Positions 1 to 7,974 are shown, counted from the first letter of the stretch. The stretch is DNA of 27,510 nt from Stenotrophomonas sp. (GCA_003510825.1 DOKO01000013.1:1-27510), one strand, 5' to 3'. The notes: a model not told the origin generated them from the sequence alone. Numbers and translations are program-made.

Positions 1-1
1 G

Positions 2-72
2 GTAGGTGTCAACCTTGGTTGACACGTCTCTCCGTGCCGGGACAGCGTCCGCCGGGCATGGCCCGGCGCTAC
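2..72. repeat. Inverted pair of SMAG-type REP elements
   Basis: The first element has GTAG at 2-5 and a perfect 9-bp stem (6-14 with 17-25, TT loop). The second, in opposite orientation, has a perfect 7-bp stem (51-57 with 61-67, ATG loop) and CTAC, the complement of GTAG, at 69-72. The GTAG head plus short hairpin is the S. maltophilia SMAG signature. The pair lies just downstream of the VOC gene and could fold as one long hairpin that protects or ends that transcript; this role is inferred. Confidence 0.8.
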
Positions 73-103
73 CGTGGACCCCGCATGCACGCATGGCGTG
101 GTT

Positions 104-772
104 TTACGCGACTACCCGCCAGCCCTGTGCGGCATCGGACAGCTCGCCGCTGCCCTGCACATCACCCACGCGCAGCAGCAGGCCCTGCGCGTTGGGCAGG
201 TCCTTCTGCTCGGGGAACCAGCGGCGATCCGCGGCCACCACGATCAACAAGCCTTCGTCATCGCCCATCGGCGCGAAATGCGATGAGGGCGGGCTGAGCG
301 GCTGCAATCCGAAACGCGCGCTGGCCTCCGCACGCACCGCATCCACGTCCGCACTCGGCAGGCCCACTTCACTCAGGCAGGTCAGTTCGCTGCCGTGGAA
401 CGCGCCGGCATGCGTGCTGGCCGGCAGGCGCTTGCGGCCGATCAGTTCCAGGATCAGTCCATCCGGCCCGGTGAAATACACCGACTGCGACTGCCAGTTG
501 CTCTCCAGCGCGAAGTAATCGATGCCTTCGGGATTGCGCTGCAGCGGCATGCGCTCGCGCAGCCACGTAATGGCTTCGTTGAAGCGGTTGTCGGGCACGT
601 TGAAGGCCAGGTGCACGCCGCCCAGCGGCTGTCCGTTCGCCGCTTGCAGTTCGATCGTGCTCCAGCCGATGTGCACGTGGTTGCCGACCACGCGCAGCTG
701 CAGCACGTCGTGGAACCAGGCGGCGACAGTGCCCACGTCGGACACAGGCAGGGTGAGGTGTAGCAGGCGCAT
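104..772 (-). CDS. VOC family protein (glyoxalase/bleomycin-resistance fold)
   Basis: A 222-residue cytoplasmic protein with two beta-alpha-beta-beta-beta modules typical of the vicinal oxygen chelate superfamily. The first module starts MRLLHLTLPVSDV and ends near GPDGLILELIGR, and the second covers roughly residues 125-222. His5, His54 and Glu109 sit where metal ligands lie in glyoxalase-type members, so metal binding is plausible; the second module looks less conserved. I chose the ATG at 772 because AAGGAGA lies a few bases upstream and the homologous N-terminus starts there; the longer frame adds about 30 atypical residues. The gene is divergent from the TonB receptor, and an inverted SMAG pair follows its stop. 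The substrate cannot be deduced: VOC members include dioxygenases, isomerases and resistance proteins. The family call is firm, the function unknown. Confidence 0.85.
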   Translation of the reverse strand: MRLLHLTLPVSDVGTVAAWFHDVLQLRVVGNHVHIGWSTIELQAANGQPLGGVHLAFNVPDNRFNEAITWLRERMPLQRNPEGIDYFALESNWQSQSVYFTGPDGLILELIGRKRLPASTHAGAFHGSELTCLSEVGLPSADVDAVRAEASARFGLQPLSPPSSHFAPMGDDEGLLIVVAADRRWFPEQKDLPNAQGLLLRVGDVQGSGELSDAAQGWRVVA

Positions 773-961
773 GATGCGGTCTCCTTGCGTGCGCGATGCT
801 TCGATTCTATTACGCGCGTGCTGAAGGTGCCGCCCACGACGACTTCCTCCTGTCGCGTTCACGTAACGTCCGCTTCACACATCGCGCCGAGACTGCGCGA
901 CTTGTCCAGGCCGCCTGTACAGGCGCGCCTGACCCTGTCGTGCAGTCCCGGAGTACCCGTC

Positions 962-3367
962 GTGCAGAGCTCGTTGTTGTCGCGTTCCATCCTCCTCGCC
1001 CTTTCCATGGTCAGCGCAGGAGGCGCGATCGCAGCAGATGCCAGTACGGCAGACATCCCTGATGGTGGCACCCATGCCGCGCCGACCCAGCTGGATGCCA
1101 TGCTGGTCACCGGCACCCGCGCTTCCAACCGCACCCAGTTCGAAACGCTGGCGCCGGTGGATGTGTTCACCAAGGAAGACATCAAGTCCGTCGATTCCAC
1201 CGACCTGAAGGACGTGCTGGCGCAGCTGGTGCCGTCGTTCGTGGTGCAGCGCCTGCCGATGGCCGATGGCCAGGTATTCGTGCGCCCGGCCACGCTGCGT
1301 GGCCTGTCGCCGGACCAGACCCTGGTGCTGGTCAACGGCCGTCGCTTCCACCGCAGCGCGCTGCTGGGCAACCGCGGTGCACAGGCCGCTGACCTCGCGC
1401 AGATTCCGACCAGTGCCATCAAGCGCATCGAAGTGCTGCGCGACGGTGCCTCGGCGCAGTACGGTTCGGACGCCATCGCCGGCGTCATCAACATCATCCT
1501 TGAAGACAGCCCCGGCACCGAGATCACCGCGGGCTACTCGCAGTACGCGCAGGGCGATGGTGCCTCGCGTGACTTCAGCGCCCGCACCGGCTGGGCACTG
1601 GGCGACTACGGCAGCCTGAACCTGTTCGCCGAATCGTCGAATTCCGATGCCACCTCGCGCACCCGCCAGCGTCCCGATGCCATCGCCTTCCAGACCGCGC
1701 ACCCGGATCTGGACGTGCCCAATCCCGTGCAGCGCTGGGGCCAGCCGGAGCTGGAAAGCCGCCGCGTGGGCTTCAACCTGAAGGCCAATGCCAGCGATAC
1801 GCTGGAGGTCTATGCCTTTGGTCTGTACAGCCACAGCGATGGCGTCAGCGATTTCAACTGGCGCAACCCGGACACCACCACCGGCGCTTACCGCACCACC
1901 AGCATCTTCCCCGGCTGGGATCTGCGTTCGATCTATCCGGTGGGCTTCAGCCCGCAGTACGGCAACGTGCAGAACGACCTGCAGCTGGTGGGCGGCCTGC
2001 GCGGCGAGATCACCCCCAAGCTGCGCTGGGATGTCAGCGCGTCGTACGGCCGCAACGCCATCGATTACAGCCTGGACAACGCGATCAACGCCTCGCTGGG
2101 CCCGGACAGCCCGACCTCGTTCGACCTCGGCCGCCTGACCCAGACCGAGAAGAACGCCAACGTCGATTTCAACTACGAGTGGGACGTCGCCGCGCTGGCC
2201 AAGCCGGTCAACGTCGCCTTCGGTGCCGAGTTCCGCCAGGAAACCTATGAAGTGCGTGCCGGCGATCCGGCTTCGTACGCCGTCGGCCCCGGCGCAGCGG
2301 CCGGCCTGGAAGCCAATGCCAACGGCGCACCGGGCTTCTCCGATACCCAGGCCGGCAAGTGGGACCAGCGCAGCCACGCCGCCTATGTCGATATGGAAGT
2401 GCCGCTGGGCGAGCGCTGGAGCATCGGTGCCGCCGGCCGCTATGAAGACTTCTCCAGCTTCGGCAATACCGTGGACGGCAAGCTGTCGGCGCGCTTTGCC
2501 ATCACTCCGGACGTGGCCCTGCGCGGTACGTTCTCCACCGGCTTCCGCGCGCCCACCCCGGCACAGTTGAACACCACCAGCACCACCCAGGGCCTGGACA
2601 CGCGCACCCTGCAGATCTTCACCAGCGGCCGCCTGTCGCCGAATGATCCGCTGGCGCAGCTGCTCGGCGCCAAGCCGCTCACCCCGGAAGAATCGCGCAC
2701 TGCCTCGCTGGGCCTGACCTGGCGCACCGATGTAGGCCTGTCCGGCTCGGTGGATGTGTACCGCATCAAGCTCAGCGATCGCTTCAGCCAGTCGGCCAGC
2801 TTCGCCATTCCGGCCGGCACGCCCAATCCGCTGGGCTACACCTCGGTCAACTACTTCACCAACGATTTCGACACCACCACCAGCGGCGTCGACGTGGTCG
2901 GCAACTACCTGCGTGACCTCGGCACCGGCCGCATGACGCTGACCCTGGCGTACAACTTCAACCGCACCCGCGTGGACAACGGCAGCACCTCGGTGGCTAC
3001 CAACGAAACCCAGCGCGTGCTGTTCGAAGACCGCCTGCCGGAGCACAAGGGCAGCTTCACCGGTACGTGGGACGTGGGTGCGTGGTCGCTGATGGCGCGC
3101 GTGCGCTACTACGGCGCCTGGACCGATTCGACCGGCAATGCCACCGGCGATATCTACCAGCGGTTCGGTGACATGACCTTCCTCGACCTGGCCGCCGGCT
3201 ACCGCATCAACGAACACCACAGCCTGCGCGTGGGCGTGGACAACGTGTTCGACCGCTACCCGGACGAAGCGACCTTCCAGGCCAGCCGCGGCCTGATCTA
3301 CTCGCGCAACGCGCCCTACGACACCGACGGTGCCAACGTGTACGCGCAGTACCGGCTGACCTTCTGA
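962..3367 (+). CDS. TonB-dependent outer-membrane receptor
   Basis: An 801-residue outer-membrane receptor that would import a ligand (siderophore, vitamin or glycan) using TonB-ExbBD energy. A signal peptide of about 24 residues ends at AIA. A TonB-box-like DAMLVTG lies near residue 45. The plug domain spans roughly residues 60-185 and has the typical VNGRRF, IPTSAIKRIEVLRDG and GSDAIAGVINI motifs. A 22-strand-type barrel follows and ends in the terminal aromatic VYAQYRLTF. I propose the GTG at 962, preceded by GGAG eight bases upstream; the ATG at 785 would add about 60 residues unlike a signal peptide. The stop overlaps the ATG of the next gene (TGATG), so the two are probably co-translated. 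I saw no clear Fur box upstream. The ligand is unknown, and the partner enzyme suggests an amine- or peptide-containing molecule (inference). Confidence 0.9.
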   Translation: MQSSLLSRSILLALSMVSAGGAIAADASTADIPDGGTHAAPTQLDAMLVTGTRASNRTQFETLAPVDVFTKEDIKSVDSTDLKDVLAQLVPSFVVQRLPMADGQVFVRPATLRGLSPDQTLVLVNGRRFHRSALLGNRGAQAADLAQIPTSAIKRIEVLRDGASAQYGSDAIAGVINIILEDSPGTEITAGYSQYAQGDGASRDFSARTGWALGDYGSLNLFAESSNSDATSRTRQRPDAIAFQTAHPDLDVPNPVQRWGQPELESRRVGFNLKANASDTLEVYAFGLYSHSDGVSDFNWRNPDTTTGAYRTTSIFPGWDLRSIYPVGFSPQYGNVQNDLQLVGGLRGEITPKLRWDVSASYGRNAIDYSLDNAINASLGPDSPTSFDLGRLTQTEKNANVDFNYEWDVAALAKPVNVAFGAEFRQETYEVRAGDPASYAVGPGAAAGLEANANGAPGFSDTQAGKWDQRSHAAYVDMEVPLGERWSIGAAGRYEDFSSFGNTVDGKLSARFAITPDVALRGTFSTGFRAPTPAQLNTTSTTQGLDTRTLQIFTSGRLSPNDPLAQLLGAKPLTPEESRTASLGLTWRTDVGLSGSVDVYRIKLSDRFSQSASFAIPAGTPNPLGYTSVNYFTNDFDTTTSGVDVVGNYLRDLGTGRMTLTLAYNFNRTRVDNGSTSVATNETQRVLFEDRLPEHKGSFTGTWDVGAWSLMARVRYYGAWTDSTGNATGDIYQRFGDMTFLDLAAGYRINEHHSLRVGVDNVFDRYPDEATFQASRGLIYSRNAPYDTDGANVYAQYRLTF

Positions 3368-4668
3368 TGGACAGCCGCCGCCGTAACCTGCTGCGCGCCG
3401 GCACCTTGCTGCCGGCCGCCGCAGCGCTGTCTTCACTGCCTGCCATGGCCGCTGCACGCTACCCTGCGGCCATGGAAATTCCTGCAACGACCGTGGCGCC
3501 GGACGTGCTGGCCCGCGATGAAGGCTACTGGGCCGCCGTGGCCAGCCACTTCGATATCACCGATGAAGTGAACCACCTGGAAAACGGCTACTGGGGCGCG
3601 ATGGGTCGCGAGACCCTGGCCAGCTACCAGCGGCACACCGCCGAGGTGAACCGTGGCAACGCCTGGTACGGGCGCCACACGTTCCCCGCCGAGTACATGG
3701 CCGTGCACCGCCAGGTGGCGGACATGCTGGGCGTGGGTGCCGACGAGATCGCGCTGACCCGTGGTGCCACCGAGGCGATGCTGGCCTTGATCGGCGGCTA
3801 CAACCGTCTCGCACCGGGCGACCAGGTGCTGTACGCCGACGTGGACTACGACAGCATGATCGGCGCCATGCGCTGGCTGCAGCAGCGGCGCGGCGTGCAG
3901 GTGGAGCGCATTGCCCTGCCGGCCGTGCCCGACCGCGCGCAGATCCTGCAGGCCTACGATGCCGCCTTCGCGCGCCTGCCGAAGCTGAAGCTGGTGCTGC
4001 TGACCCAGGTCAGCCACCGCCATGGCCTGGTGCTGCCGGTGGCCGAGATTGCCGAGCGTGCGCGTGCACGCGGCATCGATGTGATCGTCGATGCCGCCCA
4101 TGGATTCGGCCAGATCGCCTTCGCGGTGCCGGACCTGAAGGCCGACTTCGTGGGCATCAACCTGCACAAGTGGATCGGCGCACCAGTGGGCGTGGGTGCG
4201 ATGTATGTGCGCAAGGGTCGCGTGGCCGACCTCGACCCGTACATGGGCGAGGCCGATGATGGGCGCGTGGGCAGCCGCGTGCATACCGGCACGGTCAATT
4301 TCGCCGCATACCTGGCATTGCCCGAAGCGATTGCCCTGCACCAGCGCATCGGCTCGGCCAACAAGCAGGCACGCCTGCGCTACCTGCGCGAGCGCTGGAC
4401 GGTGCCCGCGCGGCAGATGGCGCACCTGGAAGTGCTGTCCTCGCCGGACCCGGCATTGGCCAGCGCACTGGCCAGCTTCCGCCTGCGCGGTCGCACCAGC
4501 GTGGCCGACAACATGGCGCTGCAGAAGCGGCTGCTGGATGAGCACCGCGTGTTCACCACGCACCGCGATGGCCTGGAATCGGGCGCCTGCGTGCGGGTCA
4601 CGCCCTCAGTGTTCACCCGGCCGGAGCAGATGGACGCGCTGGTGGAAGCGCTGGCCGCGCTGGCCTGA
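3367..4668 (+). CDS. Tat-exported class V aminotransferase-fold PLP enzyme (PvdN / isopenicillin-N-epimerase-like)
   Basis: A 433-residue fold-type I PLP enzyme. The N-terminus has a twin-arginine signal (SRRRNLLRAG, then an Ala/Leu-rich stretch ending near AMAAA), so the folded holoenzyme should reach the periplasm. The cofactor region is clear: Asp242 in DAAHGFGQ would contact the pyridine nitrogen, and Lys268 in NLHKWIGAP is the expected Schiff-base lysine. In family terms it resembles isopenicillin N epimerase and PvdN, the Tat-exported PLP enzyme that modifies pyoverdine in the Pseudomonas periplasm. Its ATG overlaps the stop of the TonB receptor, so the two form an operon. Coupling to that receptor suggests it processes what the receptor brings in (inference). 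The exact reaction (transaminase, desulfurase, lyase or epimerase) cannot be read from sequence. Confidence 0.85.
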   Translation: MDSRRRNLLRAGTLLPAAAALSSLPAMAAARYPAAMEIPATTVAPDVLARDEGYWAAVASHFDITDEVNHLENGYWGAMGRETLASYQRHTAEVNRGNAWYGRHTFPAEYMAVHRQVADMLGVGADEIALTRGATEAMLALIGGYNRLAPGDQVLYADVDYDSMIGAMRWLQQRRGVQVERIALPAVPDRAQILQAYDAAFARLPKLKLVLLTQVSHRHGLVLPVAEIAERARARGIDVIVDAAHGFGQIAFAVPDLKADFVGINLHKWIGAPVGVGAMYVRKGRVADLDPYMGEADDGRVGSRVHTGTVNFAAYLALPEAIALHQRIGSANKQARLRYLRERWTVPARQMAHLEVLSSPDPALASALASFRLRGRTSVADNMALQKRLLDEHRVFTTHRDGLESGACVRVTPSVFTRPEQMDALVEALAALA

Positions 4669-4682
4669 GGCCGCCCTGGCGT

Positions 4683-4721
4683 GGGGTCAGAGCCCTTTGC
4701 GGCGCAAAGGGCTCTGACCCC
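4683..4721. terminator. Perfect 18-bp inverted repeat, probable terminator or dispersed palindromic repeat
   Basis: Arms 4683-4700 and 4704-4721 are perfect reverse complements, separated only by GGC. The outer end reads GGGGTCAGAG. It sits 14 bases after the aminotransferase stop, so it probably ends the receptor/aminotransferase transcript. There is no T-run after it, so it is not a textbook intrinsic terminator. It lacks a GTAG head and is a different repeat class from the nearby SMAG elements. Confidence 0.6.
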
Positions 4722-4733
4722 GACCATTGCCTT

Positions 4734-4763
4734 GGTGGGTGCCGACCGTTGGTCGGCACATCC
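4734..4763 (+). repeat. SMAG-like hairpin, left copy of a 30-bp direct repeat
   Basis: A perfect 9-bp stem GTGCCGACC/GGTCGGCAC (4739-4747 with 4751-4759) is preceded by GTGG instead of GTAG. The 30 bases 4734-4763 recur exactly at 5184-5213, in the same orientation, on the other side of the DUF2185 gene. Confidence 0.75.
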
Positions 4764-4817
4764 CTCCGGGCTCGGCATACTTCTCCCATGCCATCATGCG
4801 TCCGCTGAGGAGGCACC

Positions 4818-5144
4818 ATGAAGCCGAAACAATTCCGTCTCACCGCCGAGCAGATCAGCCCGCTGCTGGAGGGCTATGGCGCATGCATCGCCACCGATCG
4901 CATCACCGTTGATGGTCAGCCCGTAGGCTACTGCTATCGCGAGGAGCCCGACAACGACGTGGACAGTGGCTGGCGCTTTCTGGCCGGCGACGAAACCGAG
5001 GAGTACCTGGACGAACCGGGAAACTCTGGCGTGTACAACGTGAACACCATCGCCAACTACGATCGTGCCGTCCTGGCAGTGGTGGACGCGCCAGCGGGTA
5101 CCGCCTTCGAACGCAGTGAAGACGGAAGGCTTCTTCCGGTCTGA
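4818..5144 (+). CDS. DUF2185 (Imm33-like) protein
   Basis: A 108-residue soluble protein. The pattern ACIATDRI...PVGYCYREEP, DNDVDSGWRFLAGDE, GVYNVNTIANYD and then GTAFERSEDG matches the DUF2185 family as I remember it, which is also classed among putative immunity proteins (Imm33) of polymorphic toxin systems. The ATG is preceded by GAGGAGG at good spacing. A CATACT sequence near 4778 could be a -10 box, but no matching -35 box stands out. No toxin gene is adjacent, so an immunity role here is only inference; many DUF2185 genes are orphans. The gene is flanked on both sides by the same 30-bp hairpin repeat in direct orientation, and by no other gene within about 150 bases on either side, so it sits as a small isolated cassette. 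Confidence 0.8.
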   Translation: MKPKQFRLTAEQISPLLEGYGACIATDRITVDGQPVGYCYREEPDNDVDSGWRFLAGDETEEYLDEPGNSGVYNVNTIANYDRAVLAVVDAPAGTAFERSEDGRLLPV

Positions 5145-5183
5145 CCGCCACGATTGGCGGGTGCCGCCGGCCGCGGCCATCCC

Positions 5184-5213
5184 GGTGGGTGCCGACCGTT
5201 GGTCGGCACATCC
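5184..5213 (+). repeat. SMAG-like hairpin, right copy of the 30-bp direct repeat
   Basis: The stem GTGCCGACC/GGTCGGCAC lies at 5189-5197 and 5201-5209 with a GTT loop and a GTGG head, identical over 30 bases to 4734-4763. It lies about 40 bases after the DUF2185 stop. Confidence 0.75.
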
Positions 5214-5312
5214 ATCCAAGCCCGGCGGCACTCCCATCGACCATCATCGCGCGACCTCCCCGCCGGCTGTGCTACTACGGCCGTGTACCCCCTTCCTCTC
5301 CGGAGCACGACC

Positions 5313-5753
5313 ATGGTCAACCCCGTCGCCCAGGCCCATCGCGGCTTGGGTACAACGCTTTTCAGCCTGCTGAATCCGATACCGTTCGGCTTCTTCGTCG
5401 GCGCCCTCATTTTCGACATCCTCTACCTCAACACCGCCGAGGTGATGTGGGGCAAGGCGGCCGCCTGGCTGATCACCTTCGGCCTGCTCATCGCCATCAT
5501 CCCGCGGCTGATCAACCTGTTCGCGGTCTGGCGCCGCAACGGCACCGCCACCGGCCTGGACCGCGTGGATTTCCTGCTCAACCTGGTCGCCATCGTGCTG
5601 GCCATCTGGAACGCCTTCGTGCACAGCCGCGATGCCTACGCGGTGGCCGTGCCGGGCACCATCCTGTCCGCGTTGACCGTGGGCCTGATCGCCATCGGTT
5701 TCATCCTGCTGTCGCTGCAGCTGCCGGTGCTGCACGGAGGTCGTCATGGCTGA
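5313..5753 (+). CDS. DUF2231-type small integral membrane protein
   Basis: A 146-residue inner-membrane protein with about four hydrophobic helices: roughly residues 22-42, 48-70, 84-104 and 115-138. The segment NPIPFGFFVGALIFDILY, followed by a Trp and a second helix, fits DUF2231, a family of predicted four-helix membrane proteins. The ATG at 5313 follows CGGAGCACGACC; the longer open frame upstream is Arg/Pro-rich and unlikely. The last 8 bases overlap the start of the sorbosone-dehydrogenase-like lipoprotein, so the two genes are translationally coupled. DUF2231 genes are often found beside PQQ-type sugar dehydrogenase genes, possibly as a membrane partner in electron transfer (inference). 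I see no heme-binding CXXCH motif. Confidence 0.8.
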   Translation: MVNPVAQAHRGLGTTLFSLLNPIPFGFFVGALIFDILYLNTAEVMWGKAAAWLITFGLLIAIIPRLINLFAVWRRNGTATGLDRVDFLLNLVAIVLAIWNAFVHSRDAYAVAVPGTILSALTVGLIAIGFILLSLQLPVLHGGRHG

Positions 5754-7056
5754 TCGCATCCTACCCATGCTGGGCATCCTCTCGCTGTCGGTGATGCTGG
5801 CCGCCTGCGCGGGCAAGGCCGAATACCACCCGGCCGACCAGTCCGGTGCGCAGCCGCCGCTGCCCAAGCCGGCCAACTTCCTCATGCCGCCCATGCAGGT
5901 GCCCAAGGGCGTGGGCTGGGCCGACGGCCAGGCGCCCACCGTGGCCGAGGGCCTGAAGATCGAGCGCATCGCCGCCAACCTGCAGCATCCGCGCCGCCTG
6001 CTCACCCTGCCCAACGGCGATGTGCTGGTGGTGGAAGGCAATGGCCCCGGCGAAGAGCCGGTCACCACCCCCAAGCAATGGATTGCCGGCAAGGTGAAGG
6101 CGCGCTCGGGCAAGGCCGGCAAGGGCGGCAACCGGGTCACCCTGCTGCGCCGCACGCCGGGCACCGATACCTGGACGCAGCACGTCTACATCGAAGGCCT
6201 GCACTCGCCGTTCGGCATCCAGCTCATCGGTGACACGCTGTACGTGGCCAACACCGGCAACATCATGCAGTACCACTACGTGCCCGGCGAAACCCGCATG
6301 ACCGACAAGGGCCGCGAGTTCACCGACCTGCCCAGCACCATCAACCACCACTGGACCAAGGATCTGCGCGCGAGCGCCGATGGCAGCAAGCTGTACGTGG
6401 GCGTGGGCTCCAACAGCAACATCACCGAGAACGGCCTGGCCGTCGAATACCGCCGCGCGGTGGTGCTGGAAGTGGACGTGGCCACCCGTGGCAGCCGCAT
6501 CTACGCGTCGGGCATCCGCAACCCCACCGGCCTGGACCTGGAGCCGAGCACCGGCAAGCTGTGGGCGGTCGCCAACGAGCGCGATGAGATTGGTGCCGAC
6601 CTGGTGCCCGACTACCTGACCTCGGTGAAGGAAGACGGCTTCTACGGCTGGCCCTACAGCTACTACGGCCAGCACGTGGACGAGCGCGTGCAGCCGCAGC
6701 GCCCGGACCTGGTGGCCAAGGCCATCGTGCCCGACTACGCGATCGGCTCGCACGTGGCGCCGCTGGGCCTGATGTTCTACACCGCGCAGGCGCTGCCGGC
6801 GAAGTACCACGGCGGCGCGTTCATCGGCGAACACGGCAGCTGGGACCGTTCGCCGCTGAGTGGCTACGAAGTGGTCTACGTCGCGTTCAAGGACGGCAAG
6901 CCGACCGGCCGCCCGGAAGCGGTGGTCAGCGGCTTCACCTCCAAGGATGAAAAGACCCTGATGGGCGCCCCGGTAGGCATGGCGATGGACGCCGACGGCG
7001 CGCTGCTGGTGGCCGACGACGTGGGCGATGTGGTCTGGCGGGTCTCGGCGAAGTAG
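5746..7056 (+). CDS. PQQ-dependent sugar (L-sorbosone) dehydrogenase-like lipoprotein
   Basis: A 436-residue exported lipoprotein. The signal peptide ends in the lipobox LAAC with Cys21 as lipidation site, and Ala follows it, so outer-membrane retention is more likely than inner. The mature part is a six-bladed beta-propeller of the glucose/sorbosone dehydrogenase superfamily: RRLLTLPNGDVLVVEGNG, LHSPFGIQLIGDTLYVANT, GIRNPTGLDLEPSTGKLWAVANERDEIG and GEHGSWDRS are typical blade motifs. The family oxidises sugars or aldehydes with PQQ in the periplasm; related proteins of unknown substrate are common, so sorbosone itself is not implied. It overlaps the DUF2231 gene by 8 bases and is probably its functional partner. 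No PQQ biosynthesis gene is in view. Family confidence is high, substrate unknown. Confidence 0.85.
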   Translation: MADRILPMLGILSLSVMLAACAGKAEYHPADQSGAQPPLPKPANFLMPPMQVPKGVGWADGQAPTVAEGLKIERIAANLQHPRRLLTLPNGDVLVVEGNGPGEEPVTTPKQWIAGKVKARSGKAGKGGNRVTLLRRTPGTDTWTQHVYIEGLHSPFGIQLIGDTLYVANTGNIMQYHYVPGETRMTDKGREFTDLPSTINHHWTKDLRASADGSKLYVGVGSNSNITENGLAVEYRRAVVLEVDVATRGSRIYASGIRNPTGLDLEPSTGKLWAVANERDEIGADLVPDYLTSVKEDGFYGWPYSYYGQHVDERVQPQRPDLVAKAIVPDYAIGSHVAPLGLMFYTAQALPAKYHGGAFIGEHGSWDRSPLSGYEVVYVAFKDGKPTGRPEAVVSGFTSKDEKTLMGAPVGMAMDADGALLVADDVGDVVWRVSAK

Positions 7057-7103
7057 AGTTCGCCCATCACCAACGCTTGGCCATGGGCCGAGGAGCGACA
7101 GGG

Positions 7104-7511
7104 ATGTCCAGGGCACTGATGTGGGCCGCGCTGCTGTGCACGGGCCTTGTGGTTGCCAACCCGGTGTCCGCATCGGGTTGGCAAGGCAGCTATTCCAACG
7201 TCTGCGTGCACCCGCAATCGGGTGACCTGCTGGGTGCGGAACTGTCCTTCATCGCCTACGGCGGCGGCACGGCCGTGCTCTGGCAGCCCTTCGAAGGCGA
7301 GGGGCTGCCACCGCAGGTGCTGGTACTGCGCGAGGAAGGCGGCACCACGGTTGCGGCCGAGGCTGCGGGAGCACCGGCGCTGTTTTCGATCAGCCGTGAG
7401 CGCACGCGGATTCGTGTGCGTTACCTGCAGGGGCAGGATGGGGAAGTGATCGTGCTGCGGCCCGGTGCCGCGCAGTGGATGGGCGCCCGCCCGCCGGTGT
7501 GCCGGGCCTGA
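7104..7511 (+). CDS. Secreted protein of unknown function
   Basis: A 135-residue protein I do not recognise. The start at 7104 is chosen because AGGAG lies 8 bases upstream and the first 25 residues (MSRALMWAALLCTGL...VSAS) read as a Sec signal peptide cut near VSA-SG. The mature part of about 110 residues is rich in beta-strand patterns and has two cysteines (VCVH near its start and PPVCRA at the very end), which could form a disulfide closing the domain in the periplasm. It begins 47 bases after the dehydrogenase stop and may be transcribed with it. A SMAG element begins a few bases after its stop. Confidence 0.65.
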   Translation: MSRALMWAALLCTGLVVANPVSASGWQGSYSNVCVHPQSGDLLGAELSFIAYGGGTAVLWQPFEGEGLPPQVLVLREEGGTTVAAEAAGAPALFSISRERTRIRVRYLQGQDGEVIVLRPGAAQWMGARPPVCRA

Positions 7512-7515
7512 ATTT

Positions 7516-7537
7516 GTAGAGTCGAGCCATGCTCGAC
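7516..7537 (+). repeat. SMAG-type REP element
   Basis: GTAG at 7516-7519, then stem GTCGAGC (7521-7527) with GCTCGAC (7531-7537) around a CAT loop. It begins five bases past the stop of the upstream secreted protein and lies about 40 bases before the next start codon. Confidence 0.85.
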
Positions 7538-7575
7538 GCTGCAGAACGGCGATGCCAGCCCAACAGGGAGTGTCC

Positions 7576-7887
7576 ATGGAACTGGAAAATGCATCTGTAA
7601 CCCGTCATTCCCGCAATGCGCTGATCTTCCTGATCGCAGCGATCGTCGCGGCGCTGCTGGCCCTGCCGCTGCTGCGTGCCATCGGCATGGCGCAATGGCC
7701 GGTGTTCGCCCTTGCCTGGCTGATCAATCTGGGCGCCGCCTGGCATCTCGGCCAGTGGGCGCGGCAGCAGGGGCGTCCAGCCTGGGCCTTTGGCGGGCCT
7801 GCGCTGCTGGGCACGGTCGCTTCGATCGTGGTGTATGTGCTGCTGGCGTTGCTGGGGCCTAAGCGCGGGGCATTGCCACGAGGGTGA
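7576..7887 (+). CDS. Small integral membrane protein of unknown function
   Basis: A 103-residue protein with three hydrophobic helices at about residues 15-36, 40-60 and 73-94, and short charged ends. The ATG follows CAGGGAGTGTCC, a fair ribosome binding site, and the longer upstream frame would read through the SMAG hairpin. No family motif is recognised. A single SMAG element precedes it and an inverted SMAG pair follows it, so it may be an independent transcript. Confidence 0.65.
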   Translation: MELENASVTRHSRNALIFLIAAIVAALLALPLLRAIGMAQWPVFALAWLINLGAAWHLGQWARQQGRPAWAFGGPALLGTVASIVVYVLLALLGPKRGALPRG

Positions 7888-7906
7888 TGCCCCGTCTTTG
7901 GTCCTT

Positions 7907-7974
7907 GTAGAGTCGAGCCATGCTCGACTCATCCGGCACGGGGCAAACAGCAGTCGAGCATGGCTCGACTCTAC
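7907..7974. repeat. Inverted pair of SMAG-type REP elements
   Basis: The forward element has GTAG 7907-7910 and stem 7912-7918/7922-7928. The reverse element has stem 7953-7959/7963-7969 and CTAC at 7971-7974. Both use the same GTCGAGC stem as the element at 7516. The pair sits between two convergent genes (ends at 7887 and 8021) and can fold as one long hairpin of about 68 bases, a good candidate for a two-way transcription end; that role is inferred. Confidence 0.85.

Noticed and set aside
773..961. Promoter or Fur box between the VOC and TonB-receptor genes
   Set aside because: A TAGAAT -10-like box occurs on the minus strand (809-804), but no -35 box matches, and no Fur-type palindrome was found.
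875..3487. An 870-codon open frame on the minus strand
   Set aside because: It is antisense to the TonB receptor, with low-complexity Val/Ala/Gly/Arg composition and no motif.
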